Notes: generated by a model from the letters alone, not told the origin. A stretch of 40,184 bases of DNA from Mesorhizobium sp. YM1C-6-2 (GCF_003666685.1 NZ_RCIZ01000020.1:1-40184), one strand, 5' to 3'. Numbered from the stretch's first letter, positions 26,674-35,210 are shown. Numbers and translations: made by a program.

Positions 26674-27951
26674 ATGAATCTCGACGACAAGAAGATCGCC
26701 GTGATCGGGCTCGGCTATGTCGGGCTGCCGCTGGCGCTGGAGTTCGCCCGGACGAGGCCGGTGGTCGGTTTCGATATAAGGCCGGAACGCATCGGCGAGT
26801 TGCGGGCAGGCCGGGATTCGACGCTGGAAGTCGATGCCGGTGAACTCGGGCAAGCCACCCGGATCGAATTCACGGACGATGCCGAGGCATTGCGCCAGTG
26901 CGGCATCTTCATCGTCACCGTACCGACCCCCATCGACAAGGCGAACCGGCCGGATCTCAAGCCACTTATCCGGGCGACGGAGACGGTGGGCAAGGTGCTG
27001 CGAGAGGGCGGCGTCGTCATCTACGAATCCACGGTCTATCCGGGCTGCACCCGCGAGGTCTGCGTCCCCCTGCTGGAGGAACTGTCCGGGCTGACGCTGA
27101 ACGAGGGGTTCCACGTCGGCTACAGCCCGGAAAGGGCAAATCCGGGCGACCGCCAGCATAGGCTCACAACGATCACCAAGGTGACCAGCGGCTCCACGCC
27201 GGAGGCGGCGGACGCGATCGACGCGCTCTACGGCTCGATCGTGCGCGCCGGCACCCACAAGGCCAGTTCGATCGAGGTCGCGGAGGCGGCGAAGGTCATC
27301 GAGAACACGCAGCGCGACCTCAACATCGCGCTTATGAACGAGCTTGCCATCATCTTCAGCCGGCTGGGCATCGACACGCTGGAAGTGTTGGCGGCGGCGC
27401 AGACCAAGTGGAACTTCCTGCCCTTCCGCCCCGGCCTTGTCGGCGGTCATTGTATCGGCGTCGATCCATATTACCTGACGCACAAGGCGCAGGAGGCCGG
27501 CTATCATCCGGAAGTCATCCTTGCCGGCCGGCGCATCAATGACGGGATGGGCCGCTACGTGGCCGACCAGGTCGCCCGGCTGATGATGAAGCGCGGCTTC
27601 CCCGTCGTCGGCAGCCGCATCCTGGTGATGGGGCTGGCGTTCAAGGAGAACTGCCCCGACATCAGGAATTCCAAGGCGATCGACATCGTGCGAGAGCTGA
27701 AACAGTTCAACGCCGAGGTCGACGTATGGGACCCCTGGATTTCAGCCGAGACATGCAGGGAAGAGGCGGACCTGGACAGCCTTTGCGGGCCGCCGGCGCC
27801 CGGCGTCTATGATGCGGTCGTCGTGGCGGTCGCGCATCGCGAGTTCGTCGAGGCGGGCGCCGCCGGGGTGAGGGCGCTCGGCAAGGACGGCGCGGTGATC
27901 TACGACGTCAAGGGCATATTCCCGAAGGACGAGACGGACGGACGTCTGTAG
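26674..27951 (+). CDS. UDP-N-acetylhexosamine 6-dehydrogenase-like (TviB/WbpA type)
   Basis: The 425-residue enzyme has the N-terminal NAD site IAVIGLGYVGLPLALEFA, the central segment VYPGCTREVC, the catalytic cysteine C260 in GGHCIGVDPYYL and the C-terminal ILVMGLAFKENCPDIRNSKA. These match nucleotide-sugar dehydrogenases of the TviB/WbpA/WbpO group, which oxidise UDP-GlcNAc or UDP-GalNAc to the uronic acid with two NAD+. UDP-glucose as substrate is less likely, because that group reads differently around the cysteine. It ends the plus-strand glycan genes; its stop runs into a strong hairpin terminator. Confidence 0.88.
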   Translation: MNLDDKKIAVIGLGYVGLPLALEFARTRPVVGFDIRPERIGELRAGRDSTLEVDAGELGQATRIEFTDDAEALRQCGIFIVTVPTPIDKANRPDLKPLIRATETVGKVLREGGVVIYESTVYPGCTREVCVPLLEELSGLTLNEGFHVGYSPERANPGDRQHRLTTITKVTSGSTPEAADAIDALYGSIVRAGTHKASSIEVAEAAKVIENTQRDLNIALMNELAIIFSRLGIDTLEVLAAAQTKWNFLPFRPGLVGGHCIGVDPYYLTHKAQEAGYHPEVILAGRRINDGMGRYVADQVARLMMKRGFPVVGSRILVMGLAFKENCPDIRNSKAIDIVRELKQFNAEVDVWDPWISAETCREEADLDSLCGPPAPGVYDAVVVAVAHREFVEAGAAGVRALGKDGAVIYDVKGIFPKDETDGRL

Positions 27952-27982
27952 TCGGGACCTTTCCAGGCGGAAGGGTCCCGAC
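27951..27982. terminator. Bidirectional hairpin terminator
   Basis: A 14-base arm at 27951-27964 (GTCGGGACCTTTCC) pairs with 27969-27982 (GGAAGGGTCCCGAC) with one T-G wobble around the four-base loop AGGC. It begins on the last base of the UDP-sugar dehydrogenase stop codon and ends four bases before the stop of the convergent dehydratase gene. No long T-run follows on either strand, but the stem is the strongest I saw in the window. Confidence 0.8.
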
Positions 27983-27986
27983 GGAA

Positions 27987-29525
27987 CTACATCGTCGCGC
28001 CGATCTGCCAGGGCACGAACTCGTTGTCGCCGTAGCCGAGTTCTTCCGACTTGGTCTTCTTGCCGGAGGCGACGGCGAGGATCTCCTTGAAGATCTCCTC
28101 GCCCTTTTCCTGCAGCGTCACGCCGTCGAGTATATCGCCGCAATTGATGTCCATGTCGTCCATCATGCGCTCGTACATCGGCGTATTGGTGGCGAGCTTG
28201 ATCGAGGGCGTCGGCTTGCAGCCATAGGCTGAGCCGCGACCGGTGGTGAAGGCGAGGATGTTGGCGCCGCCGGCCACCTGGCCGGTCGCCGCGACCGGGT
28301 CGTAGCCGGGCGTGTCCATGAACACGAAGCCCTTCTCGGTCACCGGGTCGGCGTAGTGGTAGACGGCGTTCATCGTCGTCGAGCCACCCTTGGCCGCCGC
28401 GCCGAGCGACTTCTCCAGGATCGTCGTCAGCCCGCCGAGCTTGTTGCCCGGAGACGGGTTGTTGTTCATCTCCATCTTGTTGCGGGCGGCATAGTCCTCC
28501 CACCAGTGGATGATCTCGATGAGCTTCTCGCCCACCTCCTGGTTCTTCGCGCGGCGGGTCAGCAGATGCTCGGCGCCATAGATCTCCGGGGTTTCGGAGA
28601 GGATCGCGGTGCCGCCATTCCTGACGAGAATGTCGGCCGCGACGCCAAGCGCCGGATTGGCGGTGATGCCGGAATAGCCGTCGGAGCCGCCGCACTGCAG
28701 CGCCAGGATCAGTTCCGAGGCGGGCAGCGTCTCGCGCTTTGCCGCGTTGACTGTGGGCAGCATCGCCTTCACCGCCTCGACGCCGGCGTCGACGGTTTTC
28801 CTGGTGCCGCCGACCTCCTGGATGGTCATGGTGCGGAACGTCTCGCTCTCCTGGACGCCGTAGGCCTCCTTGAAGCGCGGGATCTGGAAGCCTTCGCAGC
28901 CGAGGCCGACCATGATCACGCCGCCCATGTTCGGGTTGGTGGCATAGCCCCAGGTGGTCTTCTTCAGCGTGTCGAAGATCACGCCGCGATAGTCGATGAC
29001 GCATCCATTCGCCTGCTTCAGCGCGACGATGCCGTCGATGTTGGGGTAGTCGTCAAGGATGCCGGAGCGTTCGATCTCCTTGGCGATGAAACCTGCCACC
29101 GTCGTCGAACAGTTCACCGAGGTCAGGATGCCGACATAGTTGCGGGTGCCGGCCTTGCCATTGGCGCGACGAAACCCCTGAAAGGTCGCCTGTTCCTCCA
29201 CAGGCAGTATGTTTTCCGGCCGCGCACCCTGCGCGATCTGATAGTCGCGCTCGAAGGCGCCGTGCTCGGGGCCCATGTCGCAATTGTGCTCATGCACCCA
29301 GTCGCCGGGGGCGATCGGCTGGCTGGCGAAGCCGATGATCTGGCCAAACTTGACCACCGCATCGCCTTGCGCGATCGGGCGGATGGCGGCCTTGTGGCCG
29401 AAGGGGATGCGCTGACGCGCGGTGATGCCGTCCGCTACCGTTGCGCCTGGCTCGGTCCTCTCGGTTGCGACGACGATATTGTCATCATCGCTCAGACGGA
29501 GAGTCCTGGCTACTTTCTCTAACAT
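27987..29525 (-). CDS. UxaA-family sugar-acid dehydratase (altronate dehydratase-like)
   Basis: The 512-residue protein has an N-terminal SAF-type domain (about 1-100, with TARQRIPFGHKAAIRP and GDWVHEHNCDMG) and the large UxaA/GarD domain with GFRRANGKAGTRNYVGI, VNCSTT, QCGGSDGYSGITANPALG and FTTGRGSAYGCKPTPSIKLATN. The family dehydrates altronate, galactarate or related sugar acids to 2-keto-3-deoxy acids using iron or manganese. Being full length, it is like altronate dehydratase rather than the split types. The ATG at 29525 (GGAACG upstream) is preferred; an ATG at 29555 adds ten residues. It follows an aldose dehydrogenase gene on the same strand after 91 bases, so the pair could carry out sugar to lactone to acid to keto-deoxy acid. 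Confidence 0.87.
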   Translation of the reverse strand: MLEKVARTLRLSDDDNIVVATERTEPGATVADGITARQRIPFGHKAAIRPIAQGDAVVKFGQIIGFASQPIAPGDWVHEHNCDMGPEHGAFERDYQIAQGARPENILPVEEQATFQGFRRANGKAGTRNYVGILTSVNCSTTVAGFIAKEIERSGILDDYPNIDGIVALKQANGCVIDYRGVIFDTLKKTTWGYATNPNMGGVIMVGLGCEGFQIPRFKEAYGVQESETFRTMTIQEVGGTRKTVDAGVEAVKAMLPTVNAAKRETLPASELILALQCGGSDGYSGITANPALGVAADILVRNGGTAILSETPEIYGAEHLLTRRAKNQEVGEKLIEIIHWWEDYAARNKMEMNNNPSPGNKLGGLTTILEKSLGAAAKGGSTTMNAVYHYADPVTEKGFVFMDTPGYDPVAATGQVAGGANILAFTTGRGSAYGCKPTPSIKLATNTPMYERMMDDMDINCGDILDGVTLQEKGEEIFKEILAVASGKKTKSEELGYGDNEFVPWQIGATM

Positions 29526-29616
29526 TTTGGGTCGTTCCAAGTTGGTCCTGACCATTTACAGCAGCACGGTTGGCAGCGCTACCAGTCCTTTCGCCGGTCA
29601 GGCGCAGGGCTGCCAT

Positions 29617-30639
29617 TCAGTTGGTGGGCGCATCGTCGCGCATCAAGCCCTCGGCTTTCAGGTCGCGCCAGAGCTCCGGAGGAATTTTCGCGTCGAGGAT
29701 CTTGCGGTTGCTCTCGACTTCCTGGGGCCGCTGGCCGCCGGGGATCAGCGAGACGACGGCAGGATGCAGCGCCGGGAACCGCAGCGCCGCCTCGATCAGC
29801 GCAACGCCGTGACGCTTGCAGACCGTCTCGATCCTGGCGACGCGGTCGAGGATATCCTTCGGCGCCTCGCTGTAGTTGTAGAAAGCGCCGGGCTTCGGAC
29901 CGGTGGCCAGAATGCCGGAATTGTAAGGGCCGCCGAGCACAATGCCGATGCCACGCTTCTCGCAGAGCGGCAGGAAGGATTGCAGCGCCTCCTGCTCGAG
30001 CAGCGTGTAGCGCCCGGCGAGCAGGAAGAGGTCGAAGTCGCCTCGCTCGGCGAGCGTCTGCGCAACCTGCCATTCGTTGATGCCGCCGCCGAAGGCCTTG
30101 ATGACGCCCTGGTCGCGCAGCGCCAGCATGGCGTAGTAGCCGGAGCGCATGAATTCGTCGATGCGCGCGTCGGATGCCTCCTTCGAGCCGTGCGTGAAGA
30201 TGTCGACGTCATGCACGAACAGGATATCGACCCGGTCGATGCCGAGGCGCTCGAAGGAGGCTTCGAACGAGCGCATGACACCGTCATAGCTGTAGTCGTA
30301 GACCTCGCGCCGGGTCGGCGTGTCGAAGAACTTGCCGATGCCGGTCCGCTGATCGGGCGGGCAGGCCTTGAGCAGACGGCCGGCCTTGGTCGAGAGGACA
30401 TATTCGTCGCGCTTCTTGCCGCGCAGGAACTGGTTGAGCCGGGTTTCAGAAAGTCCGAGGCCGTAGAGCGGAGCGGTATCGTAGTAGCGGACACCGGAAT
30501 CCCAGGCAGCGTTCAGCGTCGCCTGGGCGTCGTCATCGGAAACGGCACGATAGAGATTGCCGAGCGGGGCGGTTCCGAAGCCGAGTTCGGTGAACGTAAG
30601 CCCGCCATTGCCGATGCGGTCCCAATGCTTGGTCTTCAT
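29617..30639 (-). CDS. Aldo/keto reductase, L-fucose/D-threo-aldose 1-dehydrogenase-like
   Basis: The 340-residue TIM-barrel oxidoreductase has the AKR catalytic set D54 (YYDTAPLYG), Y59, K85 (LSTKAG) and H143 (ILFVHDVD). The LGFGTAPLGNLYRAVSDDDAQATL start and the PTRREVYDYSYDGVMRSFEASFERLG block are typical of the D-threo-aldose 1-dehydrogenase group, which oxidises L-fucose, D-arabinose or similar sugars to lactones with NAD(P)+. Its neighbours (a UxaA dehydratase downstream, a FucU/RbsD mutarotase and a sugar importer nearby) support a role in oxidative, non-phosphorylating breakdown of a 6-deoxy or related aldose. The ATG at 30639 is preceded by GAGGAAGCG-type sequence. Confidence 0.87.
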   Translation of the reverse strand: MKTKHWDRIGNGGLTFTELGFGTAPLGNLYRAVSDDDAQATLNAAWDSGVRYYDTAPLYGLGLSETRLNQFLRGKKRDEYVLSTKAGRLLKACPPDQRTGIGKFFDTPTRREVYDYSYDGVMRSFEASFERLGIDRVDILFVHDVDIFTHGSKEASDARIDEFMRSGYYAMLALRDQGVIKAFGGGINEWQVAQTLAERGDFDLFLLAGRYTLLEQEALQSFLPLCEKRGIGIVLGGPYNSGILATGPKPGAFYNYSEAPKDILDRVARIETVCKRHGVALIEAALRFPALHPAVVSLIPGGQRPQEVESNRKILDAKIPPELWRDLKAEGLMRDDAPTN

Positions 30640-30744
30640 GGACGCTTCCTCTGTCTCGAGACGCCTCCGGCGCCATTCGCCGGATCATGCAAATTCGATC
30701 GGTCCGGTCCAGCGGATTTCGCCCGTCGAGCGGTCGCTCGGACT

Positions 30745-30782
30745 GCTAGCGAACCATGGACATGGATTCCATCGGTGCTAGC
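30745..30782. promoter_or_regulatory. Dyad element in AKR / SIS divergent region (candidate operator)
   Basis: Left arm 30745-30760 and right arm 30768-30782 share GCTAGC outside and ATGGA/TCCAT inside, with a half-site CCATCGGT at 30769-30776. The order ATGGACATGG, ATTCC, GGT, GCTAGC, TCA recurs at 35425-35456 upstream of the sugar-importer ATPase. It ends 28 bases before a GTG that follows a strong ribosome binding site. Confidence 0.5.
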
Positions 30783-30810
30783 ATCAAAGAAAACGGAAGG
30801 GGAGGGCCAG

Positions 30811-30858
30811 GTGACGCAGAAGCGTGTTTGGGCCAACGGGATGGCGGGATTCTCGTGA
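30811..30858 (+). CDS. Possible 15-codon leader ORF before SIS gene
   Basis: A GTG at 30811 follows a very strong purine-rich ribosome binding site (GGAAGGGGAGGG, 30795-30806) and opens a 15-codon frame, VTQKRVWANGMAGFS. Its TGA stop (30856-30858) overlaps the ATG of the SIS gene by one base (TGATG). The SIS start itself has only a weak ribosome binding site, so translation may be coupled through this short frame. Alternatively the strong site serves a longer SIS protein with a frameshift, or nothing at all. No homolog is known to me. Confidence 0.35.
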   Translation: MTQKRVWANGMAGFS

Positions 30859-31421
30859 TGGCGAGCGGGAGCGATCTTTTCGACAAGGCTCTCGGCGAGT
30901 TGGGCATGGTGCTGGCGCGCGTCGACCAAGGCGCGGTCGACGAAGCCTGCCGCATCCTGGCGGATGCGCGGCAGATCGTCTTTTATGGCTGCGGCCGCGA
31001 AGCCCTGCAGATGAAGGGTTTTGCGATGCGCCTCTTCCATCTCGGCCTGCCGGTGTCGGTGGTCGGCGACATGACAACGCCGGCGCTGGGACGGGGCGAT
31101 GTCTTCTTCGCAAGCTCCGGGCCGGGCGAGACGACGACCGTGCTGACCCTGATGAAGGTCGCGCATGCAGCACGCGCGAAGAACCTGCTCGTCACGGCTC
31201 AGCCAAAGGCGAGCGCCGCCGATCTCGCCGACTACATGCTGGTGATCCCTGCGCAGACCATGGCCGACGATCAGGGAGCGCAGCGGAGCTCCGTGCTACC
31301 CATGGGCTCAGTCTTCGAGGGCGCACTCTTCCTGCTGTCCGAGATCATGGTGCTGAAGCTGAAAGACATGCTCGGCGTGTCGCCCGAAGCCATGCGCGCC
31401 CGGCATACGAACATGGAATAG
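30858..31421 (+). CDS. SIS-domain sugar isomerase-like protein (6-phospho-3-hexuloisomerase type)
   Basis: About 187 residues from the ATG at 30858. The same frame is open from an ATG at 30756, but those 34 extra residues look non-coding and would cover the dyad element. The SIS fold shows in IVFYGCGREALQMKGFAMRLFHLGLPVSVVGD, FASSGPGETTTVL and LPMGSVFEGALFLLSEI, the pattern of HxlB-like hexulose-6-phosphate isomerases. There is no helix-turn-helix, so it is an enzyme or sugar-phosphate-binding protein and not an RpiR-type regulator. Its place between an aldose dehydrogenase and a sugar importer supports a role in sugar catabolism. It converges on the permease gene to its right. Confidence 0.82.
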   Translation: MASGSDLFDKALGELGMVLARVDQGAVDEACRILADARQIVFYGCGREALQMKGFAMRLFHLGLPVSVVGDMTTPALGRGDVFFASSGPGETTTVLTLMKVAHAARAKNLLVTAQPKASAADLADYMLVIPAQTMADDQGAQRSSVLPMGSVFEGALFLLSEIMVLKLKDMLGVSPEAMRARHTNME

Positions 31422-31440
31422 ACGGCGAGTTGACGGCCGC

Positions 31441-32358
31441 CTACTTCACCGCGCCAGCCGTCATGCCCTTGATCAGATAGCGTTCCAACAGGATGCCGAT
31501 GACGATCAGCGGCAGGATCGCGGCGAAGGAAAGTGCCGCCATCGACCACCAGCTTATGCCCTGGCTGCCGGTTTGCGATGCCACCATCACCGGCAGCGTG
31601 TTGGCATGCGTCGAGGTCAGCAGCGCGGCGAAGAAATATTCGTTCCAGGTCAGCACCAGGCTGAGGATGAAGGCGGCCACCATTCCGGGCAGCGCGATCG
31701 GCAGGATGATCTGGAAGAACGCGCCCCAGATCGACAGCCCATCGACCAGCGCGGCTTCCTCGAGTTCGGTCGGGATGGACTGGAACTGGTCGCGCATGAT
31801 CCAGATGACGATCGGCAGAACGGTCAGCGTATAGAGCAGGATCAGGCCGATGCGCGTGTCCAGCAGCGCGAGCTGCTTGTAGAGCACCAGGAAGGGCAGG
31901 GCGAGCACGACCGGCGGCAGGATCAACTGGGACAGGAAGAAGAACGAGATGTCCGAGTTGCGCATGAAGCCGAACTTGTAGGAGAAGCGCGACAGGCCGT
32001 AGGCCGCGAGCGAACCCAGGACGACTGCTATCGACGACGAGCTTATGGCCGTGATCGCCGAATTGAAGAAGCGCTTCATGAACTCGTCGCGCACCGTGCT
32101 TTCGGCGCCGATCGTTTCCGGCGACAGGCCGAGCGAACGCCAGCCGAGCCAGGCCGGCGTGTAGTCCCACCAGGGGATGAGCGAGCCCTTCATGACGTTG
32201 GCCGCCGTCTTGAAGCTCGTCGTGATCGTCCAGTAGATCGGGAACAGGCAGACGATCGCCCAGGCGATCAGCAACAGGTAGATCACCGTCTTGCTGGCGA
32301 AACGGCCGGCGTTCGACGTCCGCTCCGCGTCGCCGTTGCGAAAGGTCGCTTCGCTCAT
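31441..32358 (-). CDS. Carbohydrate ABC importer permease 2 (MalG/CUT1 type)
   Basis: The 305-residue inner-membrane protein has six hydrophobic segments, the first at about 27-47 (TVIYLLLIAWAIVCLFPIYW), and the EAA loop ELEEAALVDGLSIWGAFFQIILPIALP. The family moves mono- or oligosaccharides using an ATPase of the MalK/UgpC kind, here encoded at 35484. It is the last gene of the three-gene minus-strand unit (binding protein, permease 1, permease 2); ten bases separate it from permease 1. The transported sugar is unknown, but the neighbouring enzymes suggest an aldose such as a 6-deoxyhexose. Confidence 0.92.
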   Translation of the reverse strand: MSEATFRNGDAERTSNAGRFASKTVIYLLLIAWAIVCLFPIYWTITTSFKTAANVMKGSLIPWWDYTPAWLGWRSLGLSPETIGAESTVRDEFMKRFFNSAITAISSSSIAVVLGSLAAYGLSRFSYKFGFMRNSDISFFFLSQLILPPVVLALPFLVLYKQLALLDTRIGLILLYTLTVLPIVIWIMRDQFQSIPTELEEAALVDGLSIWGAFFQIILPIALPGMVAAFILSLVLTWNEYFFAALLTSTHANTLPVMVASQTGSQGISWWSMAALSFAAILPLIVIGILLERYLIKGMTAGAVK

Positions 32359-32368
32359 GCCATGGTCC

Positions 32369-33472
32369 TCATGTCCTGGGCCTCGCGAACCTGTCCGCCA
32401 GTTTCATCAGTATGGTCATGGCGATGATGATGATGACGAGATAGACCATGGCCAGAAGCGTGCCGTAGCCGACGTTCGACCGATCACGATACTCGCGGAA
32501 GATGAAGGACGTCACGGTGTCGGTGGCGCCACCGGGGCCGCCGGCCGTGAGGTTGATGACGATGTCGGCGAGCTTCAGTTTGAAGATGATGCGGATCAGG
32601 ATCGCGGTGATCGAGACCGGCAGCATCAGCGGGAAGGTGATTTCCCAGAAGCTTTTCCAGGGACCGGCGCCGTCGACCTTGGCGGCCTCGGTCAATTCCT
32701 TCGGTATCGCCTGAAGCCCGGCCAGGATCATGATCATCATGAAGGGGATGAAGGTCCAGGCGTCGAGCAGCATGATGGTGAATTTCGCGATCTCCGGCGA
32801 ACCGAAGAAGGACGGGTTGTCCCAGCCGAGCCAGCGCGCGAAGCGGGCGACTGGCCCGAAGCGGACTTCCAGCATCGACTTGCCGATCATCCAGCTCACC
32901 GCCACCGGCGAAAGCATCAGCGGCAGCAGGAAGGCGACCCGGAAGAATTTTCGTGCGCGGATTTCGGCGTTGAGCAGCAGAGCGAGGCCGAAGGCCACCG
33001 CATATTCGACGAGGATGGCGAGGCAATACCAGACCATGTTGCGCATCGCGTTCCAGTAGAACGGATCGGCCCACATCTGGCGCACATTGTCGAGGCCGTT
33101 GAACTGCCGGCCGAGCGGCGAGGAAAGGTTCCAGTTCGAGAAGGCGATCACCAGTCCGAACAGCAGGGGAAACACCGTCAGCGACACGACGAAAAGCGCG
33201 GCCGGCAGCACGAAGAGCGTCCGCTTGCCGTGCTCGCCACGGATCAGCACCTGGCTCCAGCAAAGACAGGCTGCCCACAATATGTAGGCGTAGAGAACGG
33301 GACGCCACGTCCGGAAGCCGAAATCGGCGTAGCCCAGGTGCTGCGCCGTCTGAAGCGCGGCGACAAGCGCCACGACGAGCGCCGATCCCCAGACGATCGC
33401 ACGGCCGAAGAACCGCCGCCTGTCAGAGATGTCGTCGGCTGTGACGACGTGAAGAAGATCCCCTTGGCTCAA
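32369..33472 (-). CDS. Carbohydrate ABC importer permease 1 (MalF/CUT1 type)
   Basis: The 367-residue protein has an N-terminal cytoplasmic tail and at least seven hydrophobic segments, including FFGRAIVWGSALVVALVAAL and RTLFVLPAALFVVSLTVFPLLFGLVIAF. The EAA loop is ELTEAAKVDGAGPWKSFWEITFPLMLP. It forms the channel with the permease encoded next. The ATG at 33472 gives the start; an intergenic hairpin of about 21 bases lies between it and the binding-protein gene. It is somewhat longer than typical MalF-like CUT1 permeases of 290-320 residues because of extra N-terminal helices. Confidence 0.92.
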   Translation of the reverse strand: MSQGDLLHVVTADDISDRRRFFGRAIVWGSALVVALVAALQTAQHLGYADFGFRTWRPVLYAYILWAACLCWSQVLIRGEHGKRTLFVLPAALFVVSLTVFPLLFGLVIAFSNWNLSSPLGRQFNGLDNVRQMWADPFYWNAMRNMVWYCLAILVEYAVAFGLALLLNAEIRARKFFRVAFLLPLMLSPVAVSWMIGKSMLEVRFGPVARFARWLGWDNPSFFGSPEIAKFTIMLLDAWTFIPFMMIMILAGLQAIPKELTEAAKVDGAGPWKSFWEITFPLMLPVSITAILIRIIFKLKLADIVINLTAGGPGGATDTVTSFIFREYRDRSNVGYGTLLAMVYLVIIIIAMTILMKLADRFARPRT

Positions 33473-33521
33473 AGCGCCCCCGATACCAATTCGTCTTTGT
33501 CGAGCCCGGAAGAAAGCCGAG

Positions 33522-33542
33522 GAGGCGCGATCACGCCCCCTC
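33522..33542. other. Intercistronic hairpin between binding-protein and permease genes
   Basis: GAGG (33522-33525) and GCG (33527-33529) pair with CGC (33534-33536) and CCTC (33539-33542) around ATCA, with a C against CC mismatch. It lies just after the binding-protein gene in transcript order. Such stems often protect the binding-protein message; that role is inferred. Confidence 0.35.
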
Positions 33543-33551
33543 GCTATTAAG

Positions 33552-35210
33552 CTACATGCCGAGCGAAGCCTTGTAGAGCTTGATCTGGCTTTCGCGGCCT
33601 ATCTGGTCGGTGATCTTCTCCCAGGCCGCGGCGATCGCATCAGCCGTTTCCTGAGCCGACTTGTATTGACCCGCAAAACCCTTCGCCAGTTCGTCCTCGG
33701 CGACCGAATAGTACTGGAAGATGCCGGGGATACGCGGTTCGATGGCGGCGTTGGGGTGGTTGTAGCTGTCGAGGTTCGAGCCCAGATAGTCCTCGATGTA
33801 GGCGCGGTCGTAGCCGGCTGCCTCCCACTCGTCATACTGGAAGTGCGACTGGCGATAGGGCTGGAACCCGGACGGATAGGCAACCGTCCAGAGGCTGAGG
33901 TCCTTGCCGCCGAGATGCGCCGCGGCCGACCAGGCAGCCTTGCGCTTCTTCTCGTCGCCCGACACCCGGCTGGTGACGTACACGCCCCAGCCGATATAGG
34001 CCATATTGGGCGCGAAGTTGCCGCCCTCGGGCGTTTCCCACTCGCTGGTCTTGGAGTTATAGACCTTGTCCGAGCCGGGAAGGATCGAGAAGCTCACCAC
34101 GTCGCCGACCACGGAGGTGTCGGAGGTGCGCGCCATCGAGCCGACGTCGCCCCACCAGGTCAGCGCACCGCCGGTGCCGGCGAGGAACTGCTGGAAGGCC
34201 GTGGTGCCCGGGTCGGCGTTGATCTGGTCCGCCGGGAATGCGCCGGCCGCGATCAGGTCCATCACGTCCTGGATCGCCTGCACGAAGGCCGGGTTGTTGA
34301 CGCGCGGCTTCATCGTGTCCGGATCGAACAGCCATGCCTTGTCGTCGGGATGTTTCGCATAGGCGGAGGCGCGGTCTTCCAGGAAGTAGAAGCCGAACCC
34401 GCCCCAGCCCTTCAGCGGATCGAGGAAGCCATAGGCGTCGAGGCCCGTCAGCGGGTCCTTCTGTCCCTTGATCTTCTTCGACCACTCGTTGACCTGCTGC
34501 CAAGTCGTGGGCATCTCGGTCACGCCAGTGGCGCCGGAGATCGCCGGGTCCGAGAGATAGTCCGTGCGGTACGAGAAGGTATGGCAGTCGCCGTCGATGT
34601 TGACGCGATAGGTCTTGCCGTCCCAGGTGCCGACCGGCGGCTTGAGGTAGCCGACGAGGTCGTCGGCCTCGATCTGCGTCGCCACCCAGTCGGGCATCTC
34701 GTCGAGCAGGCCCTTGCTGGCGGTATCGCCCTCGAAGGGCGCGCCCATCTCCAGGATGTCGAAATCGACCGTGCCGGTCGCGATCGACTGCTGCAGGCGC
34801 GCATTGTAGTCGGCCTGGGCGAGGTCGATCCAGTTGATCTTGGCGCCGGTATAGGCCTCCCACGGCTTCAGGAAACCGCGGAACAGGAAGTTGTGCAGGT
34901 TCTGGTTGTTGAGGCCCATGAAGGTGAGCTCGACGCCGGCGAACTCGCCTTCGGCGACATTGGCCTTGGTCGCGCCGAGGCACATTTCACCGACCTTCTG
35001 CCAGTCAGCATCCGTCGGGGAGCCCTTGCCCACGCCGGGTATCTTGAGGATTTCAGCGCGCAGATTGTCCTGCGCGGATGCCTGTCGCGTCAGCGCGCCG
35101 AGCGTACCCGTGGAAGCCGCAGCCACGGCGGCCATGCTCGCCGCCCCCTTCAGGACGCTGCGTCGGGTCGCGCCGACGCGAACGAGGTGTTCGTAGAGAC
35201 TTACTTTCAT
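33552..35210 (-). CDS. Sugar ABC importer solute-binding protein (family 1, Tat signal)
   Basis: The 552-residue protein begins MKVSLYEHLVRVGATRRSVLKGAAS, with a twin-arginine motif (R16, R17) before a hydrophobic alanine-rich stretch and a likely cleavage after QASA near 45-46, so it is probably exported folded through Tat. The rest matches long family 1 binding proteins: VELTFMGLNNQNLHNFLF, WEAYTGAKINWIDLAQADYNARLQQSIATGTVDFDI and AYGFLDPLKGWGGFGFYFLEDRASAYA. At over 500 residues it is longer than maltose-binding types (about 400). A GGAGG ribosome binding site eight bases before the ATG at 35210 settles the start. It is the first gene of the importer unit and diverges from the ATPase gene. 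Confidence 0.92.
   Translation of the reverse strand: MKVSLYEHLVRVGATRRSVLKGAASMAAVAAASTGTLGALTRQASAQDNLRAEILKIPGVGKGSPTDADWQKVGEMCLGATKANVAEGEFAGVELTFMGLNNQNLHNFLFRGFLKPWEAYTGAKINWIDLAQADYNARLQQSIATGTVDFDILEMGAPFEGDTASKGLLDEMPDWVATQIEADDLVGYLKPPVGTWDGKTYRVNIDGDCHTFSYRTDYLSDPAISGATGVTEMPTTWQQVNEWSKKIKGQKDPLTGLDAYGFLDPLKGWGGFGFYFLEDRASAYAKHPDDKAWLFDPDTMKPRVNNPAFVQAIQDVMDLIAAGAFPADQINADPGTTAFQQFLAGTGGALTWWGDVGSMARTSDTSVVGDVVSFSILPGSDKVYNSKTSEWETPEGGNFAPNMAYIGWGVYVTSRVSGDEKKRKAAWSAAAHLGGKDLSLWTVAYPSGFQPYRQSHFQYDEWEAAGYDRAYIEDYLGSNLDSYNHPNAAIEPRIPGIFQYYSVAEDELAKGFAGQYKSAQETADAIAAAWEKITDQIGRESQIKLYKASLGM

Noticed and set aside
25612-27507. 631-codon minus-strand ORF
   Set aside because: It is antisense to the epimerase and dehydrogenase genes, both of which have full catalytic motifs; its composition is that of a shadow frame.
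28356-29522. 388-codon plus-strand ORF
   Set aside because: It is antisense to the UxaA dehydratase, whose conserved blocks are unmistakable.
30756-30857. N-terminal extension of the SIS protein from ATG 30756
   Set aside because: The extra residues look non-coding, there is no ribosome binding site before that ATG, and it would place the dyad element inside the gene.
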